Shown piece after piece: positions 18,174 to 27,759 of a stretch of DNA of 64,000 nt. Positions within the stretch are counted from its first letter, which is position 1. Each line of letters opens with the position of its first letter. The stretch covers positions 62,001 through 126,000 of the forward strand of contig NZ_BNBD01000013.1 of the NCBI RefSeq assembly GCF_014654785.1. Reading direction: 5' to 3'. The notes under the pieces are model-generated. The model was not told where the DNA came from, did not search any database, and was given only the letters and a program-made list of their open reading frames with translations. A program made the translations under genes and the position numbers. Source of the DNA: Streptomyces mashuensis. Its GTDB lineage: Bacteria; Actinomycetota; Actinomycetes; Streptomycetales; Streptomycetaceae.

Positions 18174-18668
18174 ATGCACGCCTTCGACCGCACCGCAGCC
18201 ACCCGCTTCCCCGTCGCCGTCGACGCCGCCCTCCGCGAAGCCGGCTGGCAACCCGGCCGCTGGGACATCAAAGCCGCAGAAAACTGGGCCGACACCCTCC
18301 GCGCCCACACCTCACCCGGCGGCCACCGCCACACCGTCTTCCCCGCCGCCGTCGAAGCCTGGGCCGAATTCGGCGGCCTCCACATCACCCCACCCGGACC
18401 CGGCCGCCACATCGCCCCCACCCCCTTCCACATCGACCCCCTCCACGGCCTCCACCTCGCCCGCACCGTCGCCGACCTCGGCCGCGCCCTCGGCACCGAC
18501 GTCTGCCCCCTCGGCCAGGAACTCGACGGCCAAGCCCTCCTCACCATCGACGCCCACGGCCGCGTCTACAGCCTCGACCACACCGGCGACTGGTACCTCG
18601 GCTCCCACATCGACCACGCCATCCGCACCCTCGTCACCGGCACCAGGCCCTCCCGCCTCACCGCCTGA
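18174..18668 (+). CDS. SUKH-3 immunity protein
   Basis: 164 residues matching SUKH-3 throughout: EAGWQPGRWDIKAAENWADTL, AAVEAWAEFGGLHI, DLGRALGTDVCPLGQELDGQ, LTIDAHGRVYSLDH and a C-terminal AIRTLVTG. SUKH-3 proteins bind and block cognate toxins in the cytoplasm. Its place directly downstream of the YwqJ deaminase makes that protein the likely partner. The coding strand is unusually rich in C-ending codons. It is convergent with the histidine kinase gene, stops 8 bp apart. Confidence 0.87.
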   Translation: MHAFDRTAATRFPVAVDAALREAGWQPGRWDIKAAENWADTLRAHTSPGGHRHTVFPAAVEAWAEFGGLHITPPGPGRHIAPTPFHIDPLHGLHLARTVADLGRALGTDVCPLGQELDGQALLTIDAHGRVYSLDHTGDWYLGSHIDHAIRTLVTGTRPSRLTA

Positions 18669-18676
18669 CCCACCCG

Positions 18677-20035
18677 TCAGACGACCGACGCACCCTTCGC
18701 CGGTATCACCGCCGACACCCGGAAACCCCCCGCCTCCGTCGGCCCCGACACAAACACCCCACCCAGCGCCACCACACGCTCCCTCATCCCCACCAGGCCA
18801 TTCCCCCCACTCGGCAACCGCGGACCACCCTCCGCACCCGCCTCCGCCGGCCCGTTCTCCACCTGCAACGCCACCTCGGCGTCCCGATGCGCCAACCGCA
18901 CCACCGCACGCGCCCCCGGCGCATGCTTGTGCACATTCGTCAACGCCTCCTGCACCACCCGGTACGCCGTCTGCTCCACCCCCGGCCCATACGCGCGCAC
19001 CTCCCCCAGCACCGACAGCTCCACGGCCATCCCCGCCGCCCGCGACTGCCCCACCAGATCCGCCAGCCCCTCCAGACACGGGCCACCGTCCCCCGCACCC
19101 ACCACATCCGCCGCCACCCGCACCCGCGCCGACGCCGCAGCCGCCACCGCCGCCAACCGCTCCGGCTCCCCCGCACCCGAACCCGAACCGGCACCGGCAC
19201 CGGCCTCCGACGACCGCAACACCCCCAACATCTCCCGCAACTCCGTCAGAGCCTGCCGGCCCATATCCCCCACCAACGCCGCATTCCGCGACGCCTTCTC
19301 CGGATCCTTCAACGCCGTCGCCTGCAACGCCGCCGCATGCACCACCATCAACGACACCCGGTGCGCCACCACGTCGTGCATCTCCCGGGCGATCCGCGTC
19401 CGCTCCTCGTTACGAGCCCACTCCGCCCGCTCCTCCGCCCGCTCCGCCAGCAACGACAGCTCACGCTCCAAGCCGTCCGCCCGCTCCCGCAGACTCTCCA
19501 CCAACCGACGCCGCGCCCCCACGTACAACCCCAGCAACACCGGCGGCGCCGTCAACCCCAGCGTCACCACCCCGGCGAACATCACCAACGCCCACACACC
19601 CGGCCGGTAACCATCCGCCGCCACGTCCTGCTGCAACCGCGCCAAAGCCACCACCAGCGTCCCCACCAGCGACAACCCCGACAACAACGCGATCACCCGA
19701 CGCGGCACGTCCGACGCCGCCAACGTGTACAGCGACACGACCCCCAGCAACGCACCCATCTCCGCCGGCGTCGACCCGATCGACACCAGCACCACCGCCA
19801 CCGGCCACCGCCGCCGCACCAACAGCGACGCCCCCACCAGCACACCCAGCAGCACACCCAGCCCCGCCGGAATCCCCGTCTCCGACGCGAACGGCAAACC
19901 CTCCAGCCCGCACTCCACGGCCGACACCGCCGCCAGCACGACATCCAGCACCATCGCGCGCCGCCGCGCCCACCACCACGGCCCCGCCACCGCGCTCCGC
20001 GCCGTGACGTCCGCCATTGCCCCCGTTGTGGTCAT
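18677..20035 (-). CDS. Orphan HisKA_3 sensor histidine kinase
   Basis: 452 residues. Four or more membrane segments occupy residues about 28-175 with almost no extracellular domain, so the sensor probably reads the membrane or a small ligand. A coiled linker leads to the phosphoacceptor helix ERTRIAREMHDVVAHR with His220, then the HATPase_c domain with N box EALTNVHKHAPG and G box GGNGLVGMRERV. Such kinases normally pair with NarL-type regulators, but none is adjacent; two orphan NarL-like regulators lie 11-16 kb away. The coding strand is G-rich rather than C-rich. A -10-like TAGTCT sits 7 nt before the ATG, pointing to a leaderless transcript. Confidence 0.9.
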   Translation of the reverse strand: MTTTGAMADVTARSAVAGPWWWARRRAMVLDVVLAAVSAVECGLEGLPFASETGIPAGLGVLLGVLVGASLLVRRRWPVAVVLVSIGSTPAEMGALLGVVSLYTLAASDVPRRVIALLSGLSLVGTLVVALARLQQDVAADGYRPGVWALVMFAGVVTLGLTAPPVLLGLYVGARRRLVESLRERADGLERELSLLAERAEERAEWARNEERTRIAREMHDVVAHRVSLMVVHAAALQATALKDPEKASRNAALVGDMGRQALTELREMLGVLRSSEAGAGAGSGSGAGEPERLAAVAAAASARVRVAADVVGAGDGGPCLEGLADLVGQSRAAGMAVELSVLGEVRAYGPGVEQTAYRVVQEALTNVHKHAPGARAVVRLAHRDAEVALQVENGPAEAGAEGGPRLPSGGNGLVGMRERVVALGGVFVSGPTEAGGFRVSAVIPAKGASVV

Positions 20036-20042
20036 AACACCC

Positions 20043-20048
20043 AGACTA
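20043..20048 (-). promoter_or_regulatory. Probable leaderless -10 box of the histidine kinase gene
   Basis: TAGTCT on the minus strand ends 7 nt before the ATG, so transcription would begin at or next to the start codon. No ribosome binding site is visible. No clear -35 is present. Confidence 0.4.
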
Positions 20049-20092
20049 CGGGCGCCCGCCACCCGATTTCCCGTCCGGACAGCAGCACGGAG

Positions 20093-20110
20093 CGTACGCG
20101 AGTGCGTACG
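20093..20110. promoter_or_regulatory. 18-bp palindrome between the kinase and HTH genes
   Basis: CGTACGC and GCGTACG flank a 4-bp spacer (gagt), forming a perfect inverted repeat in the divergent promoter region. It may be an operator for either gene. Confidence 0.45.
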
Positions 20111-20190
20111 GAATGGAGGCATTTCGCTCGAACTAGTGAATCGATCAGGTATGCGCCATTCCACCTGACGTACGAGGCGAAGCTGCCGCC

Positions 20191-20886
20191 ATGGTTCAAG
20201 CCAAACCGGAAATGCGGGACCGGGCGCGCGAACTGCGCCGGGCCGGGAAGACGTACGACGAGATCGTGGCCGAGCTGGGAGTGGCGAAGAGCTCGGTGTC
20301 GCTGTGGGTGCGGGATCTGCCGAAGCCACGCAAGACGGTGAAGCAGATGCGGGAGATGTCGGAGGCGCGCTGGGCGCCGTACCGGGAGGCGCGCGACGCC
20401 AAGCGGGAGGAGGTCAAGCGGGCGGCGACGGCCGAGATCGGAGCAATGACGGACCGGGACCTCTTCATCGCCGGCGTGGCCCTTTACTGGGCCGAGGGGA
20501 CGAAGAGCAAGCCGCACAGGCCGAGCGAACGCGCCACCTTCATCAACAGCGACCCCGATGTGATCTACCTGTACTTGAGGTGGCTCGCCCTGCTGGGCGT
20601 GAAGCCAGAGCGGCTGCGGTTCCACGTGATGGTCCACGAGAACGCGAATGTGGCGGCCGTCGAGCAGTTCTGGGCCGACCTGGTCGGTGTCGACATCACC
20701 GGCCTGGGCAAGACGACACTCAAGAAGCACAACCCCAAGACGGTGCGCAAAAACGTCGGCGAGCACTATCGCGGCTGCCTCATCGTGCGCGTTCTGGACA
20801 GCGCCGACCTGTACCGTCGCATCGAAGGCTGGTGGTACGGCATAGTGTCTTCTGCGCGCGCAACCGATCACCATAATCGGACATAA
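20191..20886 (+). CDS. HTH protein with LAGLIDADG-like motif
   Basis: 231 residues. Residues about 8-45 form a recruited helix-turn-helix (TYDEIVAELGVAKSSVSLWV), followed by a basic helical linker. From about residue 88 the sequence DLFIAGVALYWAEGTKS fits the single LAGLIDADG helix seen in homodimeric homing endonuclease-like proteins. FINSDPDVIYLYLRWLALLGV and HVMVHENANVAAVEQFW continue the fold. I infer a DNA-binding protein, possibly a domesticated homing endonuclease; no activity can be claimed. GAGGCGAAG precedes the ATG. The stop codon lies 11 bp before the tRNA-Gln gene. Confidence 0.7.
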   Translation: MVQAKPEMRDRARELRRAGKTYDEIVAELGVAKSSVSLWVRDLPKPRKTVKQMREMSEARWAPYREARDAKREEVKRAATAEIGAMTDRDLFIAGVALYWAEGTKSKPHRPSERATFINSDPDVIYLYLRWLALLGVKPERLRFHVMVHENANVAAVEQFWADLVGVDITGLGKTTLKKHNPKTVRKNVGEHYRGCLIVRVLDSADLYRRIEGWWYGIVSSARATDHHNRT

Positions 20887-20897
20887 CGCGCAAGCCA

Positions 20898-20968
20898 TCC
20901 CGGGTCGTCTAAAGGCAGGACAAACGGTTTTGGTCCGTTGAATGAGGGTTCGATTCCTTCCCCGGGAG
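20898..20968 (+). tRNA. tRNA-Gln (anticodon UUG)
   Basis: A full cloverleaf can be drawn: acceptor TCCCGGG with CCCGGGA (20898-20904, 20961-20967), anticodon stem AACGG/CCGTT around loop TTTTGGT with anticodon TTG at 20930-20932, and T arm GAGGG-TTCGATT-CCTTC. The discriminator is G; the CCA end is not encoded. A tRNA-Gln beside glmU is also seen in other actinobacteria. Confidence 0.95.
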
Positions 20969-20987
20969 CCCAAAGTTCGATTTCACA

Positions 20988-21014
20988 GGGTCCTGACCTC
21001 CCAGGTCAGGACCC
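20988..21014 (+). terminator. Hairpin after tRNA-Gln
   Basis: A perfect 12-bp stem (GGGTCCTGACCT with AGGTCAGGACCC) and 3-nt loop lie 19 nt after the tRNA. There is no U tract. Confidence 0.7.
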
Positions 21015-21043
21015 GCGCTCGTTACCCCCCGCTCACCCCCCGG

Positions 21044-21049
21044 TATCCT
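21044..21049 (+). promoter_or_regulatory. Possible -10 box of glmU
   Basis: TATCCT lies 38 nt before the GTG start of glmU, after the tRNA terminator. The matching -35 region is weak. Confidence 0.3.
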
Positions 21050-21086
21050 GCGGGTGTCCACCCCCTCGAAGCCGAAGGGCACACCC

Positions 21087-22544
21087 GTGAGCGCCAACCG
21101 CCCGGCAGCCGTCGTCGTCCTCGCAGCGGGTGAGGGCACCCGCATGAAGTCGGCGACCCCCAAGGTCCTGCACGAGATCTGCGGCCGGTCCCTCGTCGGG
21201 CACGTCGTCGCCGCCGCCCGTGAGCTGGACCCCGAGCACCTCGTCGTCATCGTCGGCCACGCCCGTGAGCAGGTCTCCGCGCACCTCGCCGAGATCGACC
21301 CCGGGGTCCGTACCGCCGTGCAGTACGAGCAGAACGGCACCGGGCACGCCGTGCGCATGGGTCTGGAGGAGCTGGCGCAGGGTGGGATCACCCTCGACGG
21401 GACCGTGATCGTCGTCTGTGGTGACACCCCGCTGCTGACGGGCGCGACGCTGGCGCACCTGGCCGGTACGCACGCCGCCGACGGGAATGCCGTGACCGTG
21501 CTGACCGCCGAGGTGCCGGACGCCACCGGCTACGGCCGGATCGTGCGGGACGAGGCGACCGGGGCCGTGACGGCGATCGTGGAGCACAAGGACGCGAGCG
21601 ACGAGCAGCGGGCGATCCGGGAGATCAACTCGGGTGTGTTCGCGTTCGACGCGCAGCTGCTGGCGGACGCGCTGGGGAAGGTGCGGACGGACAACAGCCA
21701 GGGCGAGGAGTACCTCACGGACGTGCTCGGCATTCTGCGGGAGGCGGGGCACCGGGTGGGTGCGGCCGCGGCCGGGGATCACCGGGAGATCCTGGGGATC
21801 AACAACCGGGTGCAGCTGGCGGAGGCGCGCCGGCTGCTGAACGGGCGGCTGCTGGAGGCCGCGATGCTGAGTGGTGTGACGGTGGTGGATCCGGCGTCGA
21901 CGTGGGTGGACGTGTCGGTGACGTTCGGGGCGGATGCTCTGGTGCACCCGGGTACGCAGTTGCTGGGTGCGACGCATGTGGCGGAGCGTGCCGAGGTCGG
22001 CCCGAACACGCGCCTGAAGGACACGTCCGTGGGTGCCGGGGCTCGTGTGGACAACACGGTGGCGGATTCCGCGGTGATCGGTGAGGACGCGACGGTGGGT
22101 CCGTTCGCGTATCTGCGGCCGGGGACGCGGCTGGGCCGGAAGTCCAAGGCGGGTGCGTACGTGGAGATGAAGAACGCCGAGGTCGGCGAGGGGACGAAGG
22201 TCCCGCACCTGTCGTACGTGGGTGACGCGACGATCGGTGACCACACCAACATCGGTGCGGCGAGCGTGTTCGTGAACTACGACGGCGTGAACAAGCACCA
22301 CACCACGATCGGCTCGCACTGCCGTACGGGCTCGGACAATATGTTTGTGGCTCCTGTCACGATCGGGGACGGCGCGTACACCGCGGCCGGCTCGGTCATC
22401 ACCAAGGATGTGCCCCCGGGTTCGCTGGCCGTCGCGCGTGGTCAGCAGCGGAACATCGAGGGTTGGGTGGCGCGCAAGCGCCCGGGTAGTGCGGCCGCGC
22501 AGGCCGCTTCCGCCGCTCTTTCCGACACCGAGGGCGAGCAGTGA
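21087..22544 (+). CDS. glmU: Bifunctional UDP-GlcNAc pyrophosphorylase / GlcN-1-P acetyltransferase
   Basis: 485 residues. GlmU acetylates glucosamine-1-phosphate and then couples it to UTP, giving the UDP-GlcNAc that feeds peptidoglycan synthesis. The N-terminal nucleotidyltransferase shows VVVLAAGEGTRMKSATPKVL, the uridylyl signature, and GDTPLLTG. The C-terminal half is a left-handed beta-helix of hexapeptide repeats with the acetyl-CoA site KNAEVGEGTKVPHLSYVGDA and GAASVFVNYDG. The GTG start at 21087 has AAGGG about 8 nt upstream; an upstream in-frame GTG at 21054 lacks one. prs follows after 73 bp on the same strand. Confidence 0.97.
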   Translation: MSANRPAAVVVLAAGEGTRMKSATPKVLHEICGRSLVGHVVAAARELDPEHLVVIVGHAREQVSAHLAEIDPGVRTAVQYEQNGTGHAVRMGLEELAQGGITLDGTVIVVCGDTPLLTGATLAHLAGTHAADGNAVTVLTAEVPDATGYGRIVRDEATGAVTAIVEHKDASDEQRAIREINSGVFAFDAQLLADALGKVRTDNSQGEEYLTDVLGILREAGHRVGAAAAGDHREILGINNRVQLAEARRLLNGRLLEAAMLSGVTVVDPASTWVDVSVTFGADALVHPGTQLLGATHVAERAEVGPNTRLKDTSVGAGARVDNTVADSAVIGEDATVGPFAYLRPGTRLGRKSKAGAYVEMKNAEVGEGTKVPHLSYVGDATIGDHTNIGAASVFVNYDGVNKHHTTIGSHCRTGSDNMFVAPVTIGDGAYTAAGSVITKDVPPGSLAVARGQQRNIEGWVARKRPGSAAAQAASAALSDTEGEQ

Positions 22545-22617
22545 CCGTGACACCGGAACGCCGTGCGGGGCGTACCGTGATAAGCGCACACAAAGCGACA
22601 TCCAAGGAGACTGTGCT

Positions 22618-23595
22618 GTGACCGGGATCAAGACGACCGGCGAGAAGAAGCTGATGCTCTTCTCCGGCCGCGCCCACCCCGAGCTTGCCGAGGAGGTCGC
22701 GCACCAGCTGGGCGTCGGCCTGGTCCCGACCAAGGCCTTCGACTTCGCGAACGGTGAGATCTACGTCCGTTTCCAGGAGTCGGCGCGTGGCGCGGACTGC
22801 TTCCTGATGCAGAGCCACACGGCTCCCATCAACAAGTGGGTCATGGAGCAGCTGATCATGATCGACGCGCTGAAGCGCGCGTCGGCGCGCTCCATCACCG
22901 TGATCCTGCCGTTCTACGGTTATGCGCGTCAGGACAAGAAGCACCGTGGTCGTGAGCCGATCTCGGCGCGTCTGATCGCGGATCTGATGAAGACGGCGGG
23001 TGCGGACCGCATTCTGACGGTGGACCTGCACACGGACCAGATCCAGGGCTTCTTCGACGGTCCGGTGGACCACCTGTTCGCGCTGCCGATCCTGGCGGAC
23101 TACGTGGGTGCGAAGGTGGACCGGGACAAGCTGACGGTCGTCTCCCCGGACGCGGGTCGTGTGCGGGTGGCGGACCGTTGGTGCGACCGTCTGGGTGCGC
23201 CGCTGGCGATCGTGCACAAGCGTCGTGACAAGGACGTGGCGAACCAGGTGACGGTCCACGAGGTCGTGGGTGACGTCAAGGGCCGGGTGTGTGTGCTGGT
23301 CGACGACATGATCGACACGGGTGGCACGATCTGTGCCGCTGCCGATGCGCTGTTCGCGCACGGTGCCGCGGATGTCATCGTGACGGCGACGCACGGTGTG
23401 CTGTCGGGTCCGGCTGCGGACCGGCTGAAGAATTCGAAGGTGAGCGAGTTCGTGTTCACGAACACGCTGCCGACGCCGAACGAGCTGGAGCTCGACAAGA
23501 TCACGGTGCTGTCGATCGCTCCGACGATCGCGCGTGCGGTGCGTGAGGTGTTCGAGGACGGTTCGGTGACCAGCCTCTTCGACGAGCTGGGCTGA
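22618..23595 (+). CDS. prs: Ribose-phosphate pyrophosphokinase (PRPP synthetase)
   Basis: 325 residues, class I PRPP synthase. It transfers pyrophosphate from ATP to ribose-5-phosphate, giving PRPP for purine, pyrimidine, His and Trp synthesis. Visible signatures are FANGEIYVRFQESARG, PFYGYARQDKKHRGREPISA (ATP flexible loop), DLHTDQIQGFF (metal and allosteric signature) and the PRPP loop VLVDDMIDTGGT. The GTG start has AAGGAGA 8 nt upstream. The stop codon lies inside the first unit of an 11-bp tandem array. Confidence 0.98.
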   Translation: MTGIKTTGEKKLMLFSGRAHPELAEEVAHQLGVGLVPTKAFDFANGEIYVRFQESARGADCFLMQSHTAPINKWVMEQLIMIDALKRASARSITVILPFYGYARQDKKHRGREPISARLIADLMKTAGADRILTVDLHTDQIQGFFDGPVDHLFALPILADYVGAKVDRDKLTVVSPDAGRVRVADRWCDRLGAPLAIVHKRRDKDVANQVTVHEVVGDVKGRVCVLVDDMIDTGGTICAAADALFAHGAADVIVTATHGVLSGPAADRLKNSKVSEFVFTNTLPTPNELELDKITVLSIAPTIARAVREVFEDGSVTSLFDELG

Positions 23596-23657
23596 TCGAC
23601 TCCTGATCATTCTCTGGTCGATTCCTGATCGACTTCCGATCGGCTTCTGATCGATTT
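23592..23657. repeat. Six-copy 11-bp tandem array behind prs
   Basis: Six consecutive 11-bp units with consensus CTGATCGAYTY run without gaps from 23592 to 23657; the prs stop codon TGA is part of the first unit. Each unit contains GATC or a one-base variant of it. The array ends in TTTTT and is followed at once by the rplY promoter region. Confidence 0.9.
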
Positions 23658-23685
23658 TTGGGCGGCCTCCTTCGCCGGGTAGACT
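23658..23685 (+). promoter_or_regulatory. Candidate rplY promoter
   Basis: TTGGGC (23658-23663) and TAGACT (23680-23685) with a 16-bp spacer resemble a housekeeping promoter. The -10 box falls in the loop of the adjoining inverted repeat. Confidence 0.45.
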
Positions 23686-23711
23686 CCTCGAGTTGCTCGG
23701 CGAGGGAGGCC
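23664..23711 (+). other. 14-bp-stem inverted repeat in the prs-rplY gap
   Basis: GGCCTCCTTCGCCG (23664-23677) pairs with CGGCGAGGGAGGCC (23698-23711), with one G-U pair and a 20-nt loop. If transcribed from prs it would terminate or stabilise the message. A second small hairpin CCGCAC/GTGCGG lies at 23710-23727 in the rplY leader. Confidence 0.6.
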
Positions 23712-23812
23712 GCACTGTTGCGTGCGGCGGTCCGTTATCGACGCGCTCTTCGTAGCAGGCCAGTCGTGGCCGGGTGACCGTCCACTTCAACTGCTCACGA
23801 GGAGTGTGCATC

Positions 23813-24100
23813 ATGGCCGAGATCAAGCTCGCCGCCACCATCCGCACCGACTTCGGCAAGGGTGCCGCCCGCCGTGTCCGTCGCGAGGACCGCGTTCCCG
23901 GTGTCGTCTACGGCTCCGGTTCCGAGCCGGTTCACGTCACCCTGCCGGGTCACGACCTGATGATGGCGCTGAAGAACCCGGGTGTCGTCCTGTCCCTGGA
24001 CATCGAGGGCCGCACCGAGGTCGTCGTTCCGAAGCAGGTCCAGCGTGACGCGCTGAAGGGCTTCCTGGAGCACGTCGACCTGCTGGTCGTCAAGGGCTGA
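23813..24100 (+). CDS. rplY: 50S ribosomal protein L25, short form
   Basis: 95 residues starting MAEIKLAATIRTDFGKGAAR, with AGGAG about 8 nt upstream of the ATG. L25 binds 5S rRNA at the central protuberance. The N-terminal 5S-binding domain is complete (RVPGVVYGSGSEPVHVTLPGH, VQRDALKGFLEHVDLLVVK), but translation stops at LLVVKG. Actinobacterial homologues usually continue into a second CTC/TL5 beta domain of about 100 residues. Here the reading stops at the domain boundary and no remnant follows, so the protein has the E. coli-like short layout. The terminator and pth come next. Confidence 0.93.
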   Translation: MAEIKLAATIRTDFGKGAARRVRREDRVPGVVYGSGSEPVHVTLPGHDLMMALKNPGVVLSLDIEGRTEVVVPKQVQRDALKGFLEHVDLLVVKG

Positions 24101-24128
24101 CCGAGGCCCTTTCGGGTTTTCGCTCCGA

Positions 24129-24164
24129 CCGCCGTCCCGCTCCTTGTCCGGAGCGGGGCGGCGG
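24129..24164 (+). terminator. Terminator between rplY and pth
   Basis: A 15-bp stem (24129-24143 with 24150-24164, one G-T pair) and 6-nt loop sit just before the pth ribosome binding site. Confidence 0.65.
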
Positions 24165-24188
24165 TTGGCGTATGAAGGAGACATGCAG

Positions 24189-24779
24189 ATGACGGACGAC
24201 AGCAGTCCCTGGCTGGTCGTGGGCCTGGGCAATCCGGGTGCCGAGTACGCGGGCAACCGCCACAACGTGGGGTTCATGGTCGCGGACCTGCTGGCGGAGC
24301 GCATGGGCGGGAGGTTCAAGGCGCACAAGGCGCGGGCCCAGGTGGTGGAGGGCCGGCTGGGTGCGCCGGGGGTGTCGTCGCGCCGGGTGGTGGTGGCGAA
24401 GCCGATGTCGTTCATGAATCTGTCGGGTGGTCCGACGGTGGCGTTGCGGGACTTCTACAAGGTGCCGGTGGAGCGGATCGTGGTGGTCCACGACGAGCTG
24501 GACATCGATTACGGCACGTTGCGGCTGAAGCTGGGCGGGGGCGACAACGGGCACAACGGTCTGAAGTCGATCACGAAGGCGATGGGGCCGGCGTACCACC
24601 GGGTGCGGTTCGGGATCGGGCGGCCGCCGGGGCGGATGCAGGTGGCGGACTTCGTGCTGAAGGATTTCTCGTCCACGGAGCGCAAGGAGCTGGACTACCA
24701 GGTGGACCGTGCGGCGGACGCGGTGGAGGCGCTGGTGCTGGAGGGTCTGGAGCGGGCCCAGAGCACGTACAACTCCTGA
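24189..24779 (+). CDS. pth: Peptidyl-tRNA hydrolase
   Basis: 196 residues. Pth recycles peptidyl-tRNAs dropped by stalled ribosomes. The catalytic signature is intact: GLGNPGAEYAGNRHNVGF with the active His in RHN, KPMSFMNLSGG, HDELDIDYGTLRLK with the catalytic Asp, and GGGDNGHNGLKSI. Of two ATGs two codons apart, the second (24189) has GAAGGAG at 8 nt spacing; the first (24183) is only 2 nt from it. The order prs-rplY-pth is conserved in actinobacteria and links translation with nucleotide supply. Confidence 0.96.
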   Translation: MTDDSSPWLVVGLGNPGAEYAGNRHNVGFMVADLLAERMGGRFKAHKARAQVVEGRLGAPGVSSRRVVVAKPMSFMNLSGGPTVALRDFYKVPVERIVVVHDELDIDYGTLRLKLGGGDNGHNGLKSITKAMGPAYHRVRFGIGRPPGRMQVADFVLKDFSSTERKELDYQVDRAADAVEALVLEGLERAQSTYNS

Positions 24780-24783
24780 GCGT

Positions 24784-24835
24784 GGACACAGACAGGCGGG
24801 GCGCCCCCTTCGGGGCGCCCCGCCTGTCTGTGTCC
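24784..24835. terminator. Bidirectional terminator, 24-bp perfect stem
   Basis: A perfect 24-bp inverted repeat (24784-24807 with 24812-24835) around loop CTTC lies between convergent pth and ppc. It is the longest hairpin found in the window. Confidence 0.92.
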
Positions 24836-24843
24836 GTCCGTCC

Positions 24844-27567
<2,724 letters not shown>

Positions 27568-27701
27568 AGGTGCGGCTCCTTGCGGTGTTTCCGTGCATCT
27601 GGAGGGGTGGCGGACCGCGCTGTCCGACGGTCACCAGCATAGGTCGCGGGGCGACGCGGTTGCCTGCGGCCTCGTGCCGGGGGGCCGGGCCCTGCCATAC
27701 T

Positions 27702-27728
27702 TACGTCGCCGTAGGTTACGGAACCGTA
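27702..27728 (+). promoter_or_regulatory. Tandem TACG-N4-CGTA operators before the desaturase gene
   Basis: Two inverted repeats of the same form, TACGtcgcCGTA (27702-27713) and TACGgaacCGTA (27717-27728), lie 15 bp centre to centre, 32 bp before the desaturase start. Tandem palindromes with this spacing suit a TetR-type repressor; the TetR gene downstream is the obvious candidate. Confidence 0.6.
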
Positions 27729-27759
27729 GCCAAGCCCCCGAACCCCCCGAGGGATCTTC

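Noticed and set aside
12746..18668. Integrated mobile element around the toxin/immunity island
   Set aside because: No integrase, transposase, direct repeats or attachment sites were seen at its borders; composition is still GC-rich Streptomyces-like.
20036..21086. Chromosomal replication origin at the strand-composition switch
   Set aside because: No dnaA, dnaN, gyrB or DnaA-box cluster is nearby; the conserved gene set is not that of a Streptomyces oriC region.
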